From Ophioderma brevispina (taxonomy: Eukaryota > Echinodermata > Ophiuroidea > Amphilepidida > Ophiodermatidae): DNA of 64,000 nt. The position numbers and the translations under genes were made by a program. Location: NCBI GenBank assembly GCA_023653785.1, contig JAMKCH010057061.1, positions 1 through 64,000 on the forward strand, read 5' to 3'. This document shows, one piece after another, positions 45,102-57,657 of the stretch. The notes under the pieces are model-generated. The model saw only the letters and a program-made list of their open reading frames with translations. It was not told the DNA's origin and did no database searches. Position 1 is the stretch's first letter. Every line of letters begins with the position of its first letter.

Positions 45102-45130
45102 TGACGTCACAATGTAAACTCATATATAGA
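45102..45130 (+). promoter_or_regulatory. CRE followed by TATA-like word
   Basis: GTGACGTCAC at 45101-45110 contains the full palindromic CRE. CATATATAGA follows at 45121-45130. No matching initiator or exon was found, so this is weaker than the site at 8121. Confidence 0.2.
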
Positions 45131-46461
45131 CTAGTATTGTTTTGTAAGAAATCAGTTTTGGGCGGTGATGGGGGGTGGAATGATTGTATTTGTGATTATG
45201 GTTGGGTTTTTTAAATTTCTGTTAAAACTTTAGAAGAAACATTTTTGGTCAAATTTCCTCTTAAAAAAACATAAATTATCGAGGGAAATTTTGATCCAAA
45301 TATGTTCTTTGAAAGGTGCAAAATTTCACGCTTTTAGTAGAGTAGCTCTGTAACATAGAAAGAGATATTTACTCTTTTGCATTTAGAGAGTAGGAATCTT
45401 TGCCTAGTGAACCCGTTGAATAAGTTTGCATCGACGACCGAAGAATGATTAAAGATTGGCGGCTAGTTGTTAATAAAGTTGCTTTTGAAAAGAAATCACA
45501 ATATAGGCCCATGTGCATCAAGTCGGTGTAACTGACGGTAAGATATCTCGCGATTATGCGTGCACCAAATCGGGCTAACTTTGCCGAACTTTGACTATAC
45601 GATTACTGATACCCGACGACCTCCCCCGGATCCTAAAAATCCTATTTTAGTCGGCCAAGCAATTTTATTTTAAGGGCATCTAAACCCTCTTGTCAACCAT
45701 ATATTTAATAGCATCTTTCCTTAAATCCACGATTGTCGGCCGTATGGAACGTCCTTAAAAATGTTTGTTAAAATCCTATTTAACATCTTGAATTTAAGTA
45801 TAAACATGAACCTTGACAATTAGAAACGCATGCCTGGTATATTTTGTGTACCTACTTAAAATGAAAAAACAAATCATGGCAACATGCCTTCCTTGTAAGT
45901 CCTTTAAACCTACCAAATTACCATGTATTTGTAAAAAACAAAAAAACACGCGTTTTTAACCTAATTTTAAAAAAAAAAAAAAAAAAGTAAATATTAATAT
46001 AAATATCTAGTGATCAAACATGCTCATAACCAATTTATACTTTTAGAATAATTTCCTGGATGACACATACTACATATAGAAAGACATCTGTCAGGGTAGG
46101 TTTTAAAACTCTCTTAAACGGGAGACGTCTTGGTCACCATCTGTTATTTCCTCCATTGTTATCAAAGACGGAAGCCAGACACGAGTGTTTAATGGGTCTA
46201 AGGACCTGATCTTACAACTTATTAATATAAATTTCCGTAAAAATGTGGGGATATTAACCCAATAAATTACAATATCACATGGTAATTAATCCTCTTATCT
46301 TTTTTATCTTAAGTGTTGCCCCCGTTTGCCTGCCATCTTGATTTGAAGACGTATCAAGATGGAATGCAATAAGATGTTTGAAATGGTCAAAGAAATATAT
46401 CCCTCCTTTGATTTTAAACATTCAACACAATATTTGCACCATCGATTTTTTTTTTGAAAAA
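45131..46461. other. Intergenic, nothing recognised
   Basis: AT-rich, with an A run at about 45968-45986. No gene signals seen. Confidence 0.5.
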
Positions 46462-47207
46462 GGCCGCGTATTCTCACAGATGTTGTTAAAACGCAATCAC
46501 GTGGTTAAATTCGCAATTTAAACTGACCGCTAAAATAAAACGCATTCTCAAAGCATGGTTCACTTTAAAAACGCGGTTTAAATTTTAGCCGAACATCGTT
46601 AAATATGCCTAAAAACGTTGTTAAACTTATACTTGGTCCGGGGTAAGTTTAAGGGGCGTGTTTAAACTTCACGTTTTTCATCAAATGGCCTGATATTTTC
46701 TATGTGATACTCGTGGTTGGACTAGTTACCCCCCTCCTTTATGTCTCTTATCTTTCTTTTCCGAGTCCTCGGTTCATTTCTTCCTCGCTCCGTTTTTTTT
46801 TTATCTGTTTATGTATTTGTTTATCATTATCGTATTGAAAATGATAGCAGTGCGGCACAACGACATAAACAGTTTTAAATAGGCGCGGGCGGGCTTTTGT
46901 CTCCATCATTCAACAATTCTAAAGTTCCTTGCGTAACAAGACATTCTTGAAATTTACCGTGGACTTCTTGCATTTCTACTACGGAAGGCATTGTCTGGCA
47001 ATATAATATTGTTCACTGCACACGTAATGATATAGGCGAAGATACGTCACAGTTCGGTGGATGAAATTTACGGAGCGATTGAAATGCAGTTGTTCGCTAA
47101 ACGACTTGTTAAATATTTAACCTGCGGTTTTTTTAACAGGTGCGTTTAGCTAACCAGTTTAGGAGCCACCCACCGTTTTATTTAAAACATCGTTTTGAGA
47201 TACGCCC
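46462..47207. mobile_element. TIR element with GGCCGCGTATTCTCA / GGGCGTATCTCAAAA ends
   Basis: Left end GGCCGCGTATTCTCACAGAT then GTTGTTAAAACGC is mirrored by the right end (inverse GGGCGTATCTCAAAACGATG then TTTTAAA). The interior repeats GTTTAAA/TTTAAAC words. The first ~210 bases recur inverted at 50830-51039. No transposase found, and flanking target duplication is not clear. Confidence 0.6.
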
Positions 47208-47459
47208 AGGTGTCTATTAGTCTATAGGTCGATCCACCCTCATATGCCCGTCCCTCTTTCTGCGACAATTGTATAGAATAGGGTGAATGACTTCAGGTGT
47301 ATCATTATATAATGATAGCGATCACAATATGATTTGACTCCGCGTCCAGGTAAAAATTGGACTGAGCACAAAAAAGTAATTTTTGTCGTACATTTGCAAA
47401 CTTTTTCATGAATAAAACCATAATGCATAGGCCGATAGTATATCTAATTTTATAGTTAA

Positions 47460-48178
47460 AATTCACTTACATTAATCGTCATCATCGCTGATTCCGATTC
47501 ACTGTCACTGTCCCCCGTCAGCTTGATTAGGTTTGATTTATGTCAATATCAAACAATATTTCTCCTTGCTCCATAGGAGTCTTCTACCCAATACCTGTAT
47601 GTTTTAATTGCATTTTCCAATCTATGTTTGGTGACTTTTTTTAGGGCTTCCTCGATAGTTTTGAACAGATTTTAGTTTAAAGTCCTTGTTATTTTTGGCA
47701 ACTAAGCCTTTTATTTTGTGACCAAATGAGTGCTGATTGGGGTTAGATCCTGGTGATAAGGAGGAAGACGAACGATTTCATGGCCTATGCTTTTGGCCGA
47801 ATCATCTATTTCTTTAACCTTTTGTCAAGTGGCTTATGTATTTGAATCCGATTGTTAAGATCCTTTTTCTCTTCTTCGCATTTGTCGAAAATTTGACATT
47901 TTAGGGAAAGCCAACTCTACATATCTGCCGTCGTATGTTCATATTGGTATTTGTCTCTTTAGACGCTATGAGAACTGCGTTATCCACATTAGGGTTGATT
48001 TTCTGGGATGTTCGGGAAAACATTGTTCTCCAGCCATTCTTTAAAGATTCTTCAACTAATCGCCGCCACACTCCGGTATGGGACGATGATAAGCTCTGGC
48101 CTTTTTCAAGAGGTGTGGCACTACCGCCCTTCCCCTCTTTGTCAATCCAACATTTTGACGGAGTGTGAGTGGCATTTA
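47460..48178 (-). pseudogene. IS630/Tc1-type DDE transposase, C-terminal part, broken
   Basis: Continuation of the transposase whose N-terminal part lies at 49139-49600. On the minus strand: NATHTPSKCW and LEKGQ (segment after the first catalytic Asp); FKEWLENNVFPNIPEN; VDNAV (second catalytic Asp, 'MDNA' position); HEIVRLPPYHQDLTPI (third catalytic region, usually 'LPPYHCDLNPIE'). Then comes EALKKVT and an acidic tail GDSDSES. The order and spacing fit DDE superfamily endonucleases of the Tc1/mariner-IS630 type common in invertebrate genomes. Several frame changes and stops break it, and the last acidic residue is not preserved, so it is inactive. Confidence 0.75.
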
Positions 48179-49138
48179 TCATGTTATGACGTCTCGTATA
48201 CGTCAAAGTCAAAAATAACCTTCACCAACAAACAAGTAGCCTTGTGCACAAGTGATCTAAATTTTATATAATAAAAACCGTGTTTTAAATGATCTTTAAA
48301 TTGGTTGGTTCAAGAATTTGGGTATGTCCAAAACGTTTGCAGTTCAACATGATATGTCCTCACAGCGAAGACTCCAAAATGACAGCGCATAAGTTCACAT
48401 AAAACTCATAGGTACTATATTCCATGGGAATCTTCCAGTCCAGAAGGTATTTTTGTCCCTCAGCATTCAAGACGACGGGGGTTTCCCGTCGACGACACTA
48501 ATATTCTGCAATACACCAGTCGCATGGTATTCTACCACCATCAGTCTGTCGCTGTCGCTATGTCCTCATTTAGGAGGCGCACAAACGGAATCGCTTTTTT
48601 TGATTCCAAAACTGAAGCTCTTCTGGCTTAAAAGACTACAGCACACAGATCACAATTAAGCTCGGCGGCATTCAATATATAATATATCCTGGCACTAGAT
48701 CTCAATCTACCATTATTGTAGATTAAAACTAGCTATAAATAATTATACTGTATAGCATCCTGGTTACTACTGCTTGCGAAACAGAAATTTTGCAACTCAT
48801 CTTTATACCATCCAATTTCACAAATTCCCAAGTCTTAAACTAGATATTACCACATTTCACAGAAATTACATCCCCTGAATGCATCATTTTCACATTTATA
48901 ACTCCCGTGGGAATTACCTACCCCTCAACATGTTTTGATCCCTAAACAAGTGTGACTCAGTTTCCTAAGTTTACCTCTGGGGAATCCCACTTCCCTATTG
49001 TGCAATCTATCTACACGTGACATTGTACAACAACACTAGGGAATCCTCTGCTCTCTTTTCTAACCATAACCAGAAGTACTTTTCCCATGAGAATCTTTTC
49101 TCAAAATAAAATTGAGAAAATATTTTTTAATCAAAATT
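48179..49138. mobile_element. ~960-bp insertion splitting the transposase pseudogene
   Basis: In the family, the IDETW motif and the KCW motif are about 10-12 residues apart. Here they are separated by roughly 970 bases, so this stretch is foreign. It contains ATCCCTAAACAAGT, shared with 14880, and CCATGGGAATCTTCC / CCATGAGAATCTTTT near its two ends as a possible direct repeat (48422 and 49085). No TIR, tRNA head or reverse transcriptase is obvious. Boundaries are uncertain by about 20 bases. Confidence 0.5.
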
Positions 49139-49600
49139 TTTGAGGGTAATATAACACCATGTTTCGTCTATATAAATAATTTTGGAGGAGCATTTCTCCG
49201 ATTTTTCTTTCTCCATTTCCCCTGAAATATTGGTGTCTGAGAAACAATATTTGTGGCTTTTCATCAAGAAATTTCCTTCCATTTTGATTCTTAAACTTAA
49301 AACCCATAGTCTTGAGACTTCCACAATGCCGTCCGTCCACCAGTGAAATTGATGTCTTTACACACCATGCTAATATTACCATGGTTGGAACTCACCACCC
49401 CGTGATAAAACAGATGAATTTTCCTATTCGCCTGTCGATCAAAGTCGTCGATGTGACTTTAGTGGCGCACATTTTGGTGCCTTGCTTTCTTCGGCTTCAA
49501 CAACTGGTTTTTGTCGTGCGACCTTCAGTAGCCATGTCCAGGTCGTTCATTTACGGTTTTCAAAGCATGGATGGCTGAACCCTCAGATTTTTCTCTTTCA
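49139..49600 (-). pseudogene. IS630/Tc1-type DDE transposase, N-terminal part, broken
   Basis: Minus-strand frames, read in order: HIDDFDRQANRKIHLFY (N-terminal helix-turn-helix region), then after a frame change SLKTMGFKFKNQNGRKFL and EKPQILFLRHQYFRG. Then, after another, KIIYIDETWCY, which holds the first catalytic Asp in the family-typical 'YIDETW'. The text then stops matching at about 49139 and resumes at 48178. At least two frameshifts and one in-frame stop occur before the catalytic motif. The transposon ends were not located. Confidence 0.75.
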
Positions 49601-50829
49601 AAGAATGTTTAACAAGTTGTAAACGAGAACATCACGGACTCATCGCTATTTGTTTTTGGGTGCCATGGCTACTTGTAAAAGTGAATCTGGTGTTCACAGG
49701 GCTTTAACTTACTATGTTTGAAATAATCACATTCTTTACGTTCTTCATTCTTCTTCAATTCATTGATATTCAATAGGATTCCTGTGGCGCAAGTGTCAAT
49801 TTTAACTTTTGTTGTACGTATAGTACGTGTACATTAATTAAATCGCATACAGATTCTTGTACATACTCTGCACATGTCTAACCTAATTTATTTGTGTACA
49901 TTTGGACATTCAAATGCACCTCAGACGCAATGGAAAAATATTGGAGGGCCCTGCCTTACTTTAAATCCCACACTGGCCTTGCAGTGATCACATTGCTAAC
50001 TCCTCCTTTAATCCTCTAGACGATTTCCAAAAATCAAATGATTTGTTGTGAAGATTTGTTATTGCCCTTCATACATCAGAGCTTATACCCTCCACTCAAA
50101 TGGTAGGGGGGAATCATATGAGGTTGGACCGACTATAATAATATTGGATCCAATAAAAAAATTAGAAAAAACAGAATGGCCCACGGGAATCAGTTTCCTT
50201 ATACTATGGTCCTAAACTAATTATTTTTTACTTGGCAGTTCTCTTTCTGTGGAGCAAGAGTAAACTTTAAGGACTACGTTACCTGCCTACATAATGTCAG
50301 GGTAAAAATATAGGATGTTTAAAATAACGGTGGTTAGGCCTAAAATTGGTGGTTACTAACCACTGTTAAAAAAACGCAGGTTAATATTTTAACAGTCTTT
50401 TAGCTACCACTGTATTTCAAATGCCGTAAATATCATCCCCTGAACTGTACTTATCGGCGCCTAGATCATTACGTGTACGGGAACTCGTTAGATGCCAGAC
50501 AATGCCGTTCCGTAGTTGTAAATCAACGCATGAGCCCACGGGTAAAATTTCAAAATGTTTTTGTGTGTGTTTCGTTTTGGTTTTTTTTATTATATTTGTT
50601 GAATGATGGAGCCAAAGCCCGGGCCTATTTAAACTGTTTTATGTCGATTTGCCCGCACTTGCTATCATTCAATACTAAAAACAGGTAAACACGAGCATGA
50701 AAAATAGAACAAAGGAAAGGACAGAAGAAAAGAACTGAGCCTCGGAAAGAAAGATACGATAAATAAAGGAGTAACTGGTCTAACCACGAGTATCATATAG
50801 AAGAGGCTAAAATATCAGCTTTGAGGAAA
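49601..50829. other. Intergenic, nothing recognised
   Basis: AT-rich. The 71-aa plus frame at 50473-50688 has no supporting context. Confidence 0.5.
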
Positions 50830-51039
50830 ACTGAAGTTAAACACGGTCCTTAAACTACTCCTGGATCAAGCATAGTTTAAACAAACGTTTTATAGGCATG
50901 TTTAATAGATGTTCGCTAAAATTTAAAAAAACATCGTTTAAAGTTGAACCATGCCTTGATAATTGCGTTTCTTTTAGCGGGCCTTTAAATTGCGATTTAA
51001 CCAGTGATCAGCGTTAAAGATCGTTTGAGAATACAGGCC
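50830..51039 (-). mobile_element. Inverted partial copy of the 46462-47207 element
   Basis: The inverse complement begins GGCCTGTATTCTCAAACGAT and follows 46462-46672 through GTTAAATCGCAATTTAAA, CGCTAAAA, GGCATGGTTCA, AAATTTTAGC-GAACATC and ATGCCTATAAAACG. Only the left ~210 bases are present. Confidence 0.7.
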
Positions 51040-51559
51040 ATGTTTTAGTTGATTATTAAGTGGATTGAAGTTCAGAAATTATCACAATCAAATCCAATTT
51101 GCTTCTCCTCCTATCATTGCCATTAACATAAGAATTCTTTACAAAATCAAAATCTATGTGGGAATGGTATATTACTCGGTATAGCTTTAACAACAAACAC
51201 CTATCTTAAACATACAAACATACCAAGAAATAAAAGAATTAAAGACACTCAGTGATTCACTCAAAAGAGTCAAAACATTTGAAATTTGCAGGAATAACTT
51301 AAAATTGAAGGATAAGTCTGTAATTCTCATAAGTTACTTCTTCCAACTGAAGAATTGCCAGAAAAGGAAGAAAATCGTTCTCTTCAAAGATATTACTCTC
51401 CATTCAATGACGTGTTGTTGTACCCGTACTTGTTACAGAACATGGACAAATCTGGTTTTCTTTAATGATTTTTTTTTTTCGATTTTAAGATTGAGCAAAT
51501 CACTGATAGTGTCTAAAAAAGCAAATGTAGACCTCGAAATATTGTTTAATAGTACTAAG

Positions 51560-51680
51560 TCGAAAAAAAAATAAAATAATAATAATAATAAAAGACTGAC
51601 ACTGGACTCGAACCCAAAAGAACACGCTTGAAAAATACCCATTTATGAATGGGATTCCGTAAAATTGAAAACACCAGGCC
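51560..51680 (-). mobile_element. Possible tRNA-derived SINE 3' part with (ATT)n tail
   Basis: On the minus strand, a B-box-like GGTTCGAGTCC (51604-51614) follows TTCTTTTGG and is followed by AGTGTCAGTCTTTT and an ATT repeat (51572-51590). B box plus a simple-repeat tail suggests a SINE, but no A box was found at the right distance. Confidence 0.35.
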
Positions 51681-52732
51681 ACGTGAAATACATATATCAA
51701 TCTTTCCATCGTGTTCGTATGCGGTGTTTCCTTTTGCATGACGAAACTTCTTCAAGACATTTATAATCGTAAATTTTACGAAATTTCAATTTTTCCCGGA
51801 TCCATTCATCCCAGCTAGATATGACAGACACCATTGGGATGATGATGCTAAATTACAAGCGAGGGAATTTTTCCTTTACTTACTTAGCAGGAGTTTACTA
51901 CTCGAAGTCTTTTCCTAGGCCCGTTCCGAAACTCGATTGTAAATCTACAGTGCAACTTATCATGCATGAGTGGACAAATTTTTCCAAAGCATTGTGTAAC
52001 TGGTATAAAAGGACTGTTGGTAGGACCTACACATGAGTTTTTACTGTCTGTTCAATTAACTTAGATTGTCTGGTTTTTTATTATGATTTCAAAAAATACG
52101 CACGTTCGAAATAAATCAAGAAAAGAAAGTTGTTTGGTATCCTTGGACCTAAGATGTTTTTACATGACAAAAGGAATGTGCACATTTTAAACCTCAAATC
52201 TATTGCAATCTGGGTATTTTACCCTCGTTTTTTGAAATGAGCGAGTAAAGGTTTGGTACCATTAGTATTACTTTTTGTGGAGGTTCATTGACTCCTCTTT
52301 GTAGTAAAGGTGGCGTTGGAGGATATTATTCTCGCGATCATATTGTCCGCCACTGGTATGAAATGAACCAACTTTGTTCACAGGATCAATCCAACCGTTG
52401 TGCAATACAAACGCGATGGTATGCAAGTGTCACACTAGCCGGGGCGTGGAAACCAAATAACCAACTTAAACAATTCTGTTGTCCCCATCGAGAGGGCCTA
52501 AGGAAAACCAAGTGCAAATTCATAATAAATTATTACAATCACATAACTGTCCTGTTCCCGCACATAAAACTGGCCCATTTTCTTAAAAATAAATAAAATG
52601 TCACCTAATTTTTTTCCTCCCCAATATCAGAGACCAATGGATATGTATAGACTTCAGCAAACCCAATGAGCTAAAGATATTACAATGGGCCCGGGGCCAT
52701 TGTTATAGCCAGGTGTTACTACTTACCTCCCC
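51681..52732. other. Intergenic, nothing recognised
   Basis: Frames at 51821-52036 and 52288-52596 (plus, 71 and 102 aa) have no recognised domain; the latter is somewhat GC-richer but lacks clear splice signals. Confidence 0.4.
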
Positions 52733-54715
52733 CTTCAAGTTAGATTCGGTCTCCAAAATATCATAGTTTAAAAAACGGCGTTTCAAAACATCCACGTTTT
52801 CAAAAACTAAAATCCAGTAACTCATCTTAGGAAAAATGCATCTCCAATTTTTTTGGACTGAAATACTCAGATTTCGGCTGTAACGACTCAATTCTCTATG
52901 TTTTCGTCTCCAAATGTAAACAAACCACTGCGCATCGGGGATTTACCTTTCTGCGCACAGGTCATATCTTGTCAATGAGCGTGGCCCAGCTTCTGTTCGG
53001 CGATGATCATGGAAATGAAAGAATACTCCCTGCCGAGAAGCGCCCTGTGTTGGTCTATGCTTTTACAAATGAGTTGCAAAGTGATATAATGGGATAAGCG
53101 GCGTTGAGAATGACAATTATGGAAGAGGCTTTCTCCTTCTCTCACTCCCTCCATGCTTGAATGGACGGCATTACAAGACAGCTGTATGATTCTTTGTTCC
53201 ATAACAATTGAAAAACAGAAAGGACCTCTATTAAAAGCCAAATTCCGGTGGTTTTTATTTCAACGACGCATTTATTTGCCCATGCATTAAGGCACGTGCC
53301 AAACACCTGAAATCAAAGCAAGGTCCACGAATCAATAGTTCGTATAAACATTATTTTGACGCGCCCCTAATTCGAGAATGGGTCTATCATCAAAGTTTCA
53401 GAGTCAAAAGTCAATATTCACCTGGACCCAGTTTGTTGCGCTGACAACGAAAAATCAGTGTAAATTGAATTAAATCCAAAGAAGAAATGGTTTCAAGTGG
53501 AACTCAATGATCTGGCGGGTCCATGATGAATAACAACTTGTCTTTCGTGATATTTTGCGAAGCGTCTATTTTTGGAAATAATAATAAAAACGGACATATA
53601 AGGTAAGTGAACAGACCAGTTACAGCAACGTTTTGTAATCATGTTAGGGCATGGTATGTTGAAATAGGTCGTCCTGACTGTTACCCACTGGGCAATTGTA
53701 TCTGTTAGAGTTAATACTATGGGCATCACGATTCGCAGGAAGGATCGCAGGCAACAAAGAAGTGAGGAACTGGTCTATACACGTATGGTTGGCCAACTCC
53801 GCTAGAACTTGGGTTCATTAGACTTATCTGAGGTCCAATTGTTTGTTTGTTTTTTTTACGTCATTTTTTTTTCCAATGTGTGTGTGGTGTGTTTTTCAGT
53901 AGGCCTATCGCAAAGAGAAATGATAAAAAAATAGCTGAGGTACAGGGCGCGATAACTACTAACCGTAAGGAATTTCACTTTATTGGAAATCCCACTGCCA
54001 AATTCGAGCAGATCGTGTCATACCTCCCCCTGACTTTATCATGCGGTAAGTGAGGGCAGCGATAACTACTCCCCGTTAATTTCATACGGGCGCTACTGGG
54101 CATTGGAATACTTACTTTAACTTAGGGGTCGAGATTGTTAACGTTGGATTCTATGGCGAGTTCCGTCCAAAACGTGGCGGACCCTAATATAAGTATGATT
54201 GTACGTTGAACCAAATTGACAATGGCTAACAAGATTGCGGCTGTATCTGGGCGGTATCTCTGTGATCGTATTCATGAGCCTTGTGTCCCATGGTGGGCTA
54301 TGCACACACACGTAAGTACCAAGCATTTTGAATAGTTGTTGAAAAAGAAATACCAAAATTTATTGCGAAGCAAATTAATTTAGCGGTATTCCAATTCTTC
54401 TAGTACATATTTCATTTTATTTGTGCGAGATTGAACGGTTATGACTTGTATAAGCGGGAGCAATCGTGAATAATACCGCAAGTGTGAACGGCAGGAATAA
54501 GGCATGGAATCATTTAATAGTGATGACGCCGTGCTTGTTTTGATGATATAATGTTTGGGGCTGAATCGCTTCTCGCTGGTTGGTGTAGGGTGGGAATGAA
54601 AAACTTACTTGACAAAAACCTGAATGTTACGGCAGCGGTAAATTTCCGCCGGATCAATTTGGAAGCAGATGTACGATAAGTTTTCTAACTCACCCCGTAA
54701 AAACACAATGCAAGG
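52733..54715 (+). repeat. Segmental duplication block 2, copy 1
   Basis: Collinear with 55232-57657. Anchors: GACTGAAATACTCAGA near 52856 and 55361, GGCGATGATCATGGAA near 52999 and 55503, GAATCAATAGTTCGTATAAA near 53330 and 56184, and CAATTTGGAAGCAGAT / CAATTTGAAGCAGATT near 54655 and 57589. Copies differ by numerous small indels. This copy lacks the 355-bp element found in copy 2. TGCGCA half-sites near 52930 and 52955 are kept in both copies. No intact gene recognised. Confidence 0.9.
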
Positions 54716-54890
54716 TGTTTCAAACTTAGTGTTTTTGTTTTTCTTTTCTTTGTTCAATCATCCTACCGAAATGTCCTCGGTTGATATTCTACAACAAGCG
54801 CAAATTTACAATGTGTATCCTCATAAATTCTCTTGTCCCTTTAATGAAGAAGACCGTCTTGGATTAAGTCGAAATGTATGTCACAAATAG
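54708..54890 (+). CDS. Short ORF with signal-like start at the edge of block 2 copy 1, unknown
   Basis: ATG at 54708 lies in ACACAATGC, identical in copy 2 (57648), and is almost the last shared base. Downstream, the 60-codon frame begins with a hydrophobic run (LVFLFFFSLF) like a signal peptide, then HPTEMSSVDILQQAQ, ending in NVCHK. The sequence after the ATG differs completely between the two copies. No family recognised. Confidence 0.2.
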   Translation: MQGVSNLVFLFFFSLFNHPTEMSSVDILQQAQIYNVYPHKFSCPFNEEDRLGLSRNVCHK

Positions 54891-55231
54891 ACCATGATAA
54901 TGTTTATATGTGTTAGAGTTATGTAACCTTATTCTGCATGCTTTAGAATGTATGTTGACCTCATTTAACCTTTTGTGACCTCTAGATGACATTAACTTTG
55001 ACCTTTGCAGGTGGTTCCATATCCAATTGTTTTCAAATTTAAATTCTCTCTACCTCTCTGCCAAATTTGATGCTTTTAACAAAATGCACATTTTTTTACC
55101 ATTTCTGCTTTAAACTAACATTACAATTCTGTTGTGAAATATGACCAACTTCGGTACCAAATTGAGAAAACGGGCAACTCCGGGCACTTTCAAGGTTGTG
55201 TCAAATTGTTTAGATACGGCATTTTCTTCCA

Positions 55232-57657
55232 TTCAAGTTAAGATTTCGTCTCCAAATATCATACTTTAATACATACGGCTTTTCAAAACATCCAAGTTTT
55301 AAAAACTAAAATCAATGTAACTCATCTAGGAACATGCTATCCATCTCCGATTTTTTTTGGACTGAAATACTCAGAATTTCGGCTGTAATCTACTCAATCT
55401 CTATGTTTTTGCGTTCACATGTAAAAAACCACTGCGCATCGGGGATATTACCTTTCTGCGCACAGTCATATCTTGTTCAACGGAGCGTGCCAAGCTTCTG
55501 TCGGCGATGATCATGGAACATGAAAAGATACTCCCTGCCGAGAAGCGCCCTTTGGTTGGTCTAATGCTTTTAGCAAATGAGTTGCCAATTGATATAATTG
55601 GGCTAATCGGCGTTTGCGGTAATGCAATAGGGAAAGCTTTCTCCTTCTCTCCTACCTCCATGCTTGAATGGACGACATACAGGACAGCTGTATGATTCTT
55701 TTGTTCATAACCATTGAAAAAAAAACGACAGGAACCTCTAGAAAAGCATCGTTAATTTCACAACGACGCATTTATTGCCCATCATGAAGTCTGACTCAGA
55801 GATTTTCGAAATATTATTTTTTTGTGTAATAATGAAAAATATTCAACTAGAACTAAAGATAGTAACCTACCATGCACAATTCCCGAATTTGAGAATAACA
55901 TGGATTTTACATTTTGATGCAGTAAACCTTTATGTGTATTATGACCCCATAGGATACTGTGTATAACAAAAATTCCCGGATCCGGAATTTAAACAAAGTT
56001 GTGATTTTCTATATGACGGAATTTCGATTTAAGCTTAGCGATTTTTACAACAGTGATTAGTATATGACGCTTATGTACATGCAGAAAAACACGATTTTTT
56101 TTGGAAATTGAGGTCGCCCTCCTCCGGAAATCGCTGAGTCGGCCTTAAAATGCCTGCAACCACCGGAATCAAAGCAAGTCCACGAATCAATAGTTCGTAT
56201 AAACATTATTTGAGCGGGCCCCTAATTCGAGAATGGGTCCTAATCATCCAATTTCAGATTCAAAAGTCCATATTTCACCTGGACCCAAGTTTGTTGTCGC
56301 TTGACAACGAAAAATCAGTGTACATTGAATAAAAATCCAAAGAAGAAATGTTTTTTCATTTGGAACTCAATGATCTGGCTGGCCAATGTAAATACAACTG
56401 TTTTCTCTTTCGCTGATTTTTTTTCGAAGACGTATATTTTGGAAATAATTAATAAAAACCGGACATCCTAATTTAATTGAACAACAATAGTTAGACCAGT
56501 TAACAGCAACAAGTTTTGGTAAACATGTTAGGGTCTGGTATGTTGAAATAGGTCGTCCTGACTGTTACAGGACAACCACTGGTCACTGGTTCTGTTAGTT
56601 TAATACTATGGGCCATAACGATCGCAGGAATGGATTCTCGCCCCAAGAAGAAGTGATGTAACTGTTCTATACACGTATGGGTTGGCCAACTCCGACAGAA
56701 CTTGGGTTCATCTAGACTACTCTGTAGTCCAATTGTTTTGTTTGTTTTTTTACTTTTACATTTTTTTTCCTCTCCCCAATTGTGTGGTGTGTGTGTTTTT
56801 CCCCAGTAGGCCTATCGCCAAGAAAATGATAAAAATAGCTGAGGATAACGGGCGCGATAACTACTAACCGTTGAGAATTTTTCACTTTATTGGAAATCCC
56901 CACGGCCCAAATTCGAGCAGATCGTGTCCTCCCTCCCCCTGACTTTTATCATGCAGGTCAATTGATGGCGCGATAACTACTCCCCGTTAATTTGCTCGGG
57001 CGCTACCTGGGCAATTGGACTACTTACTTTTCACTTAGGGGTCAGATTGTTAACGTGGGGATTTCTATGGCGAAGTCCGTCCCAAAACTTGCGGACCCTA
57101 ATATAAGTATGATGTAGTCGTTTTAACCAAATTGACCAATGGCTACCAAGGATTTGCGGGGCTTGTATCTGGGGCGGGTTATCTCTGTGATCGATATTCA
57201 TGAGCCTTGTGGTCCCATGTTGTCTATGGACGTAAACCGTCAAAGTAGTGCCAAGCATTTTGAATAGATGTTGAAAAAAGAATCCCATGCATATTTTTTA
57301 TTGAGAAGCAATTAATTTGATCGGTATCAATCTTAATAAGTACATATTCTTGTTATTTGTGCGAGATTCGAACTTTATATGCCTGTCTTAAGCGAGCACT
57401 CCGTGATTAACTCCAGTGTGGAACTACATGCATAAGGCAGGAATCAATTTCATTCATAGTATGACGCATTGCTTTGTTTTTGATGATATCATGTTTTGGG
57501 CTGAATCGCTTCTCGCTGATTTGTGTAGGGGGGATGAGCTTACTTGACAAAAACCTGACATGTTCGGGCTCCTGTAATTTTTTCCGGATCAATTTGAAGC
57601 AGATTTTACGTAAGTTTTTTCTAACCTCACCCCCCCGTCAAAACACAATGCAATGTG
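55232..57657 (+). repeat. Segmental duplication block 2, copy 2
   Basis: Second copy of 52733-54715, starting at CATTCAAGTTAAGATTTCGT and ending at CACAATGCAATGTG. It is longer mainly because of the TIR element at 55790-56145. Minor indels interrupt every candidate frame, so coding content cannot be judged. Confidence 0.9.
55790..56145. mobile_element. 355-bp TIR element inserted only in block 2 copy 2
   Basis: Copy 1 reads GCCCATGCATTAAGGCACGT at 53278. In copy 2, after GCCCATCATGAA, about 355 bases intervene before TTAAAATGCCTGC. The insert ends GTCTGACTCAGAGATTTTC and, inverted, GGCCGACTCAGCGATTTCC, a ~19-bp imperfect TIR. TTAA or TAA at the empty site may be the target. No coding capacity; MITE inserted after the block duplicated. 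Confidence 0.75.

Noticed and set aside
48453..48659. 68-aa plus-strand frame with LSLSLCP run
   Set aside because: It lies inside the insertion that splits the transposase and has no recognisable feature; the Ser/Leu run follows from a CTGTCGCTGTCGCT repeat.
49312..49578. 88-aa plus-strand frame
   Set aside because: It is the antisense shadow of the transposase N-terminal part on the minus strand.
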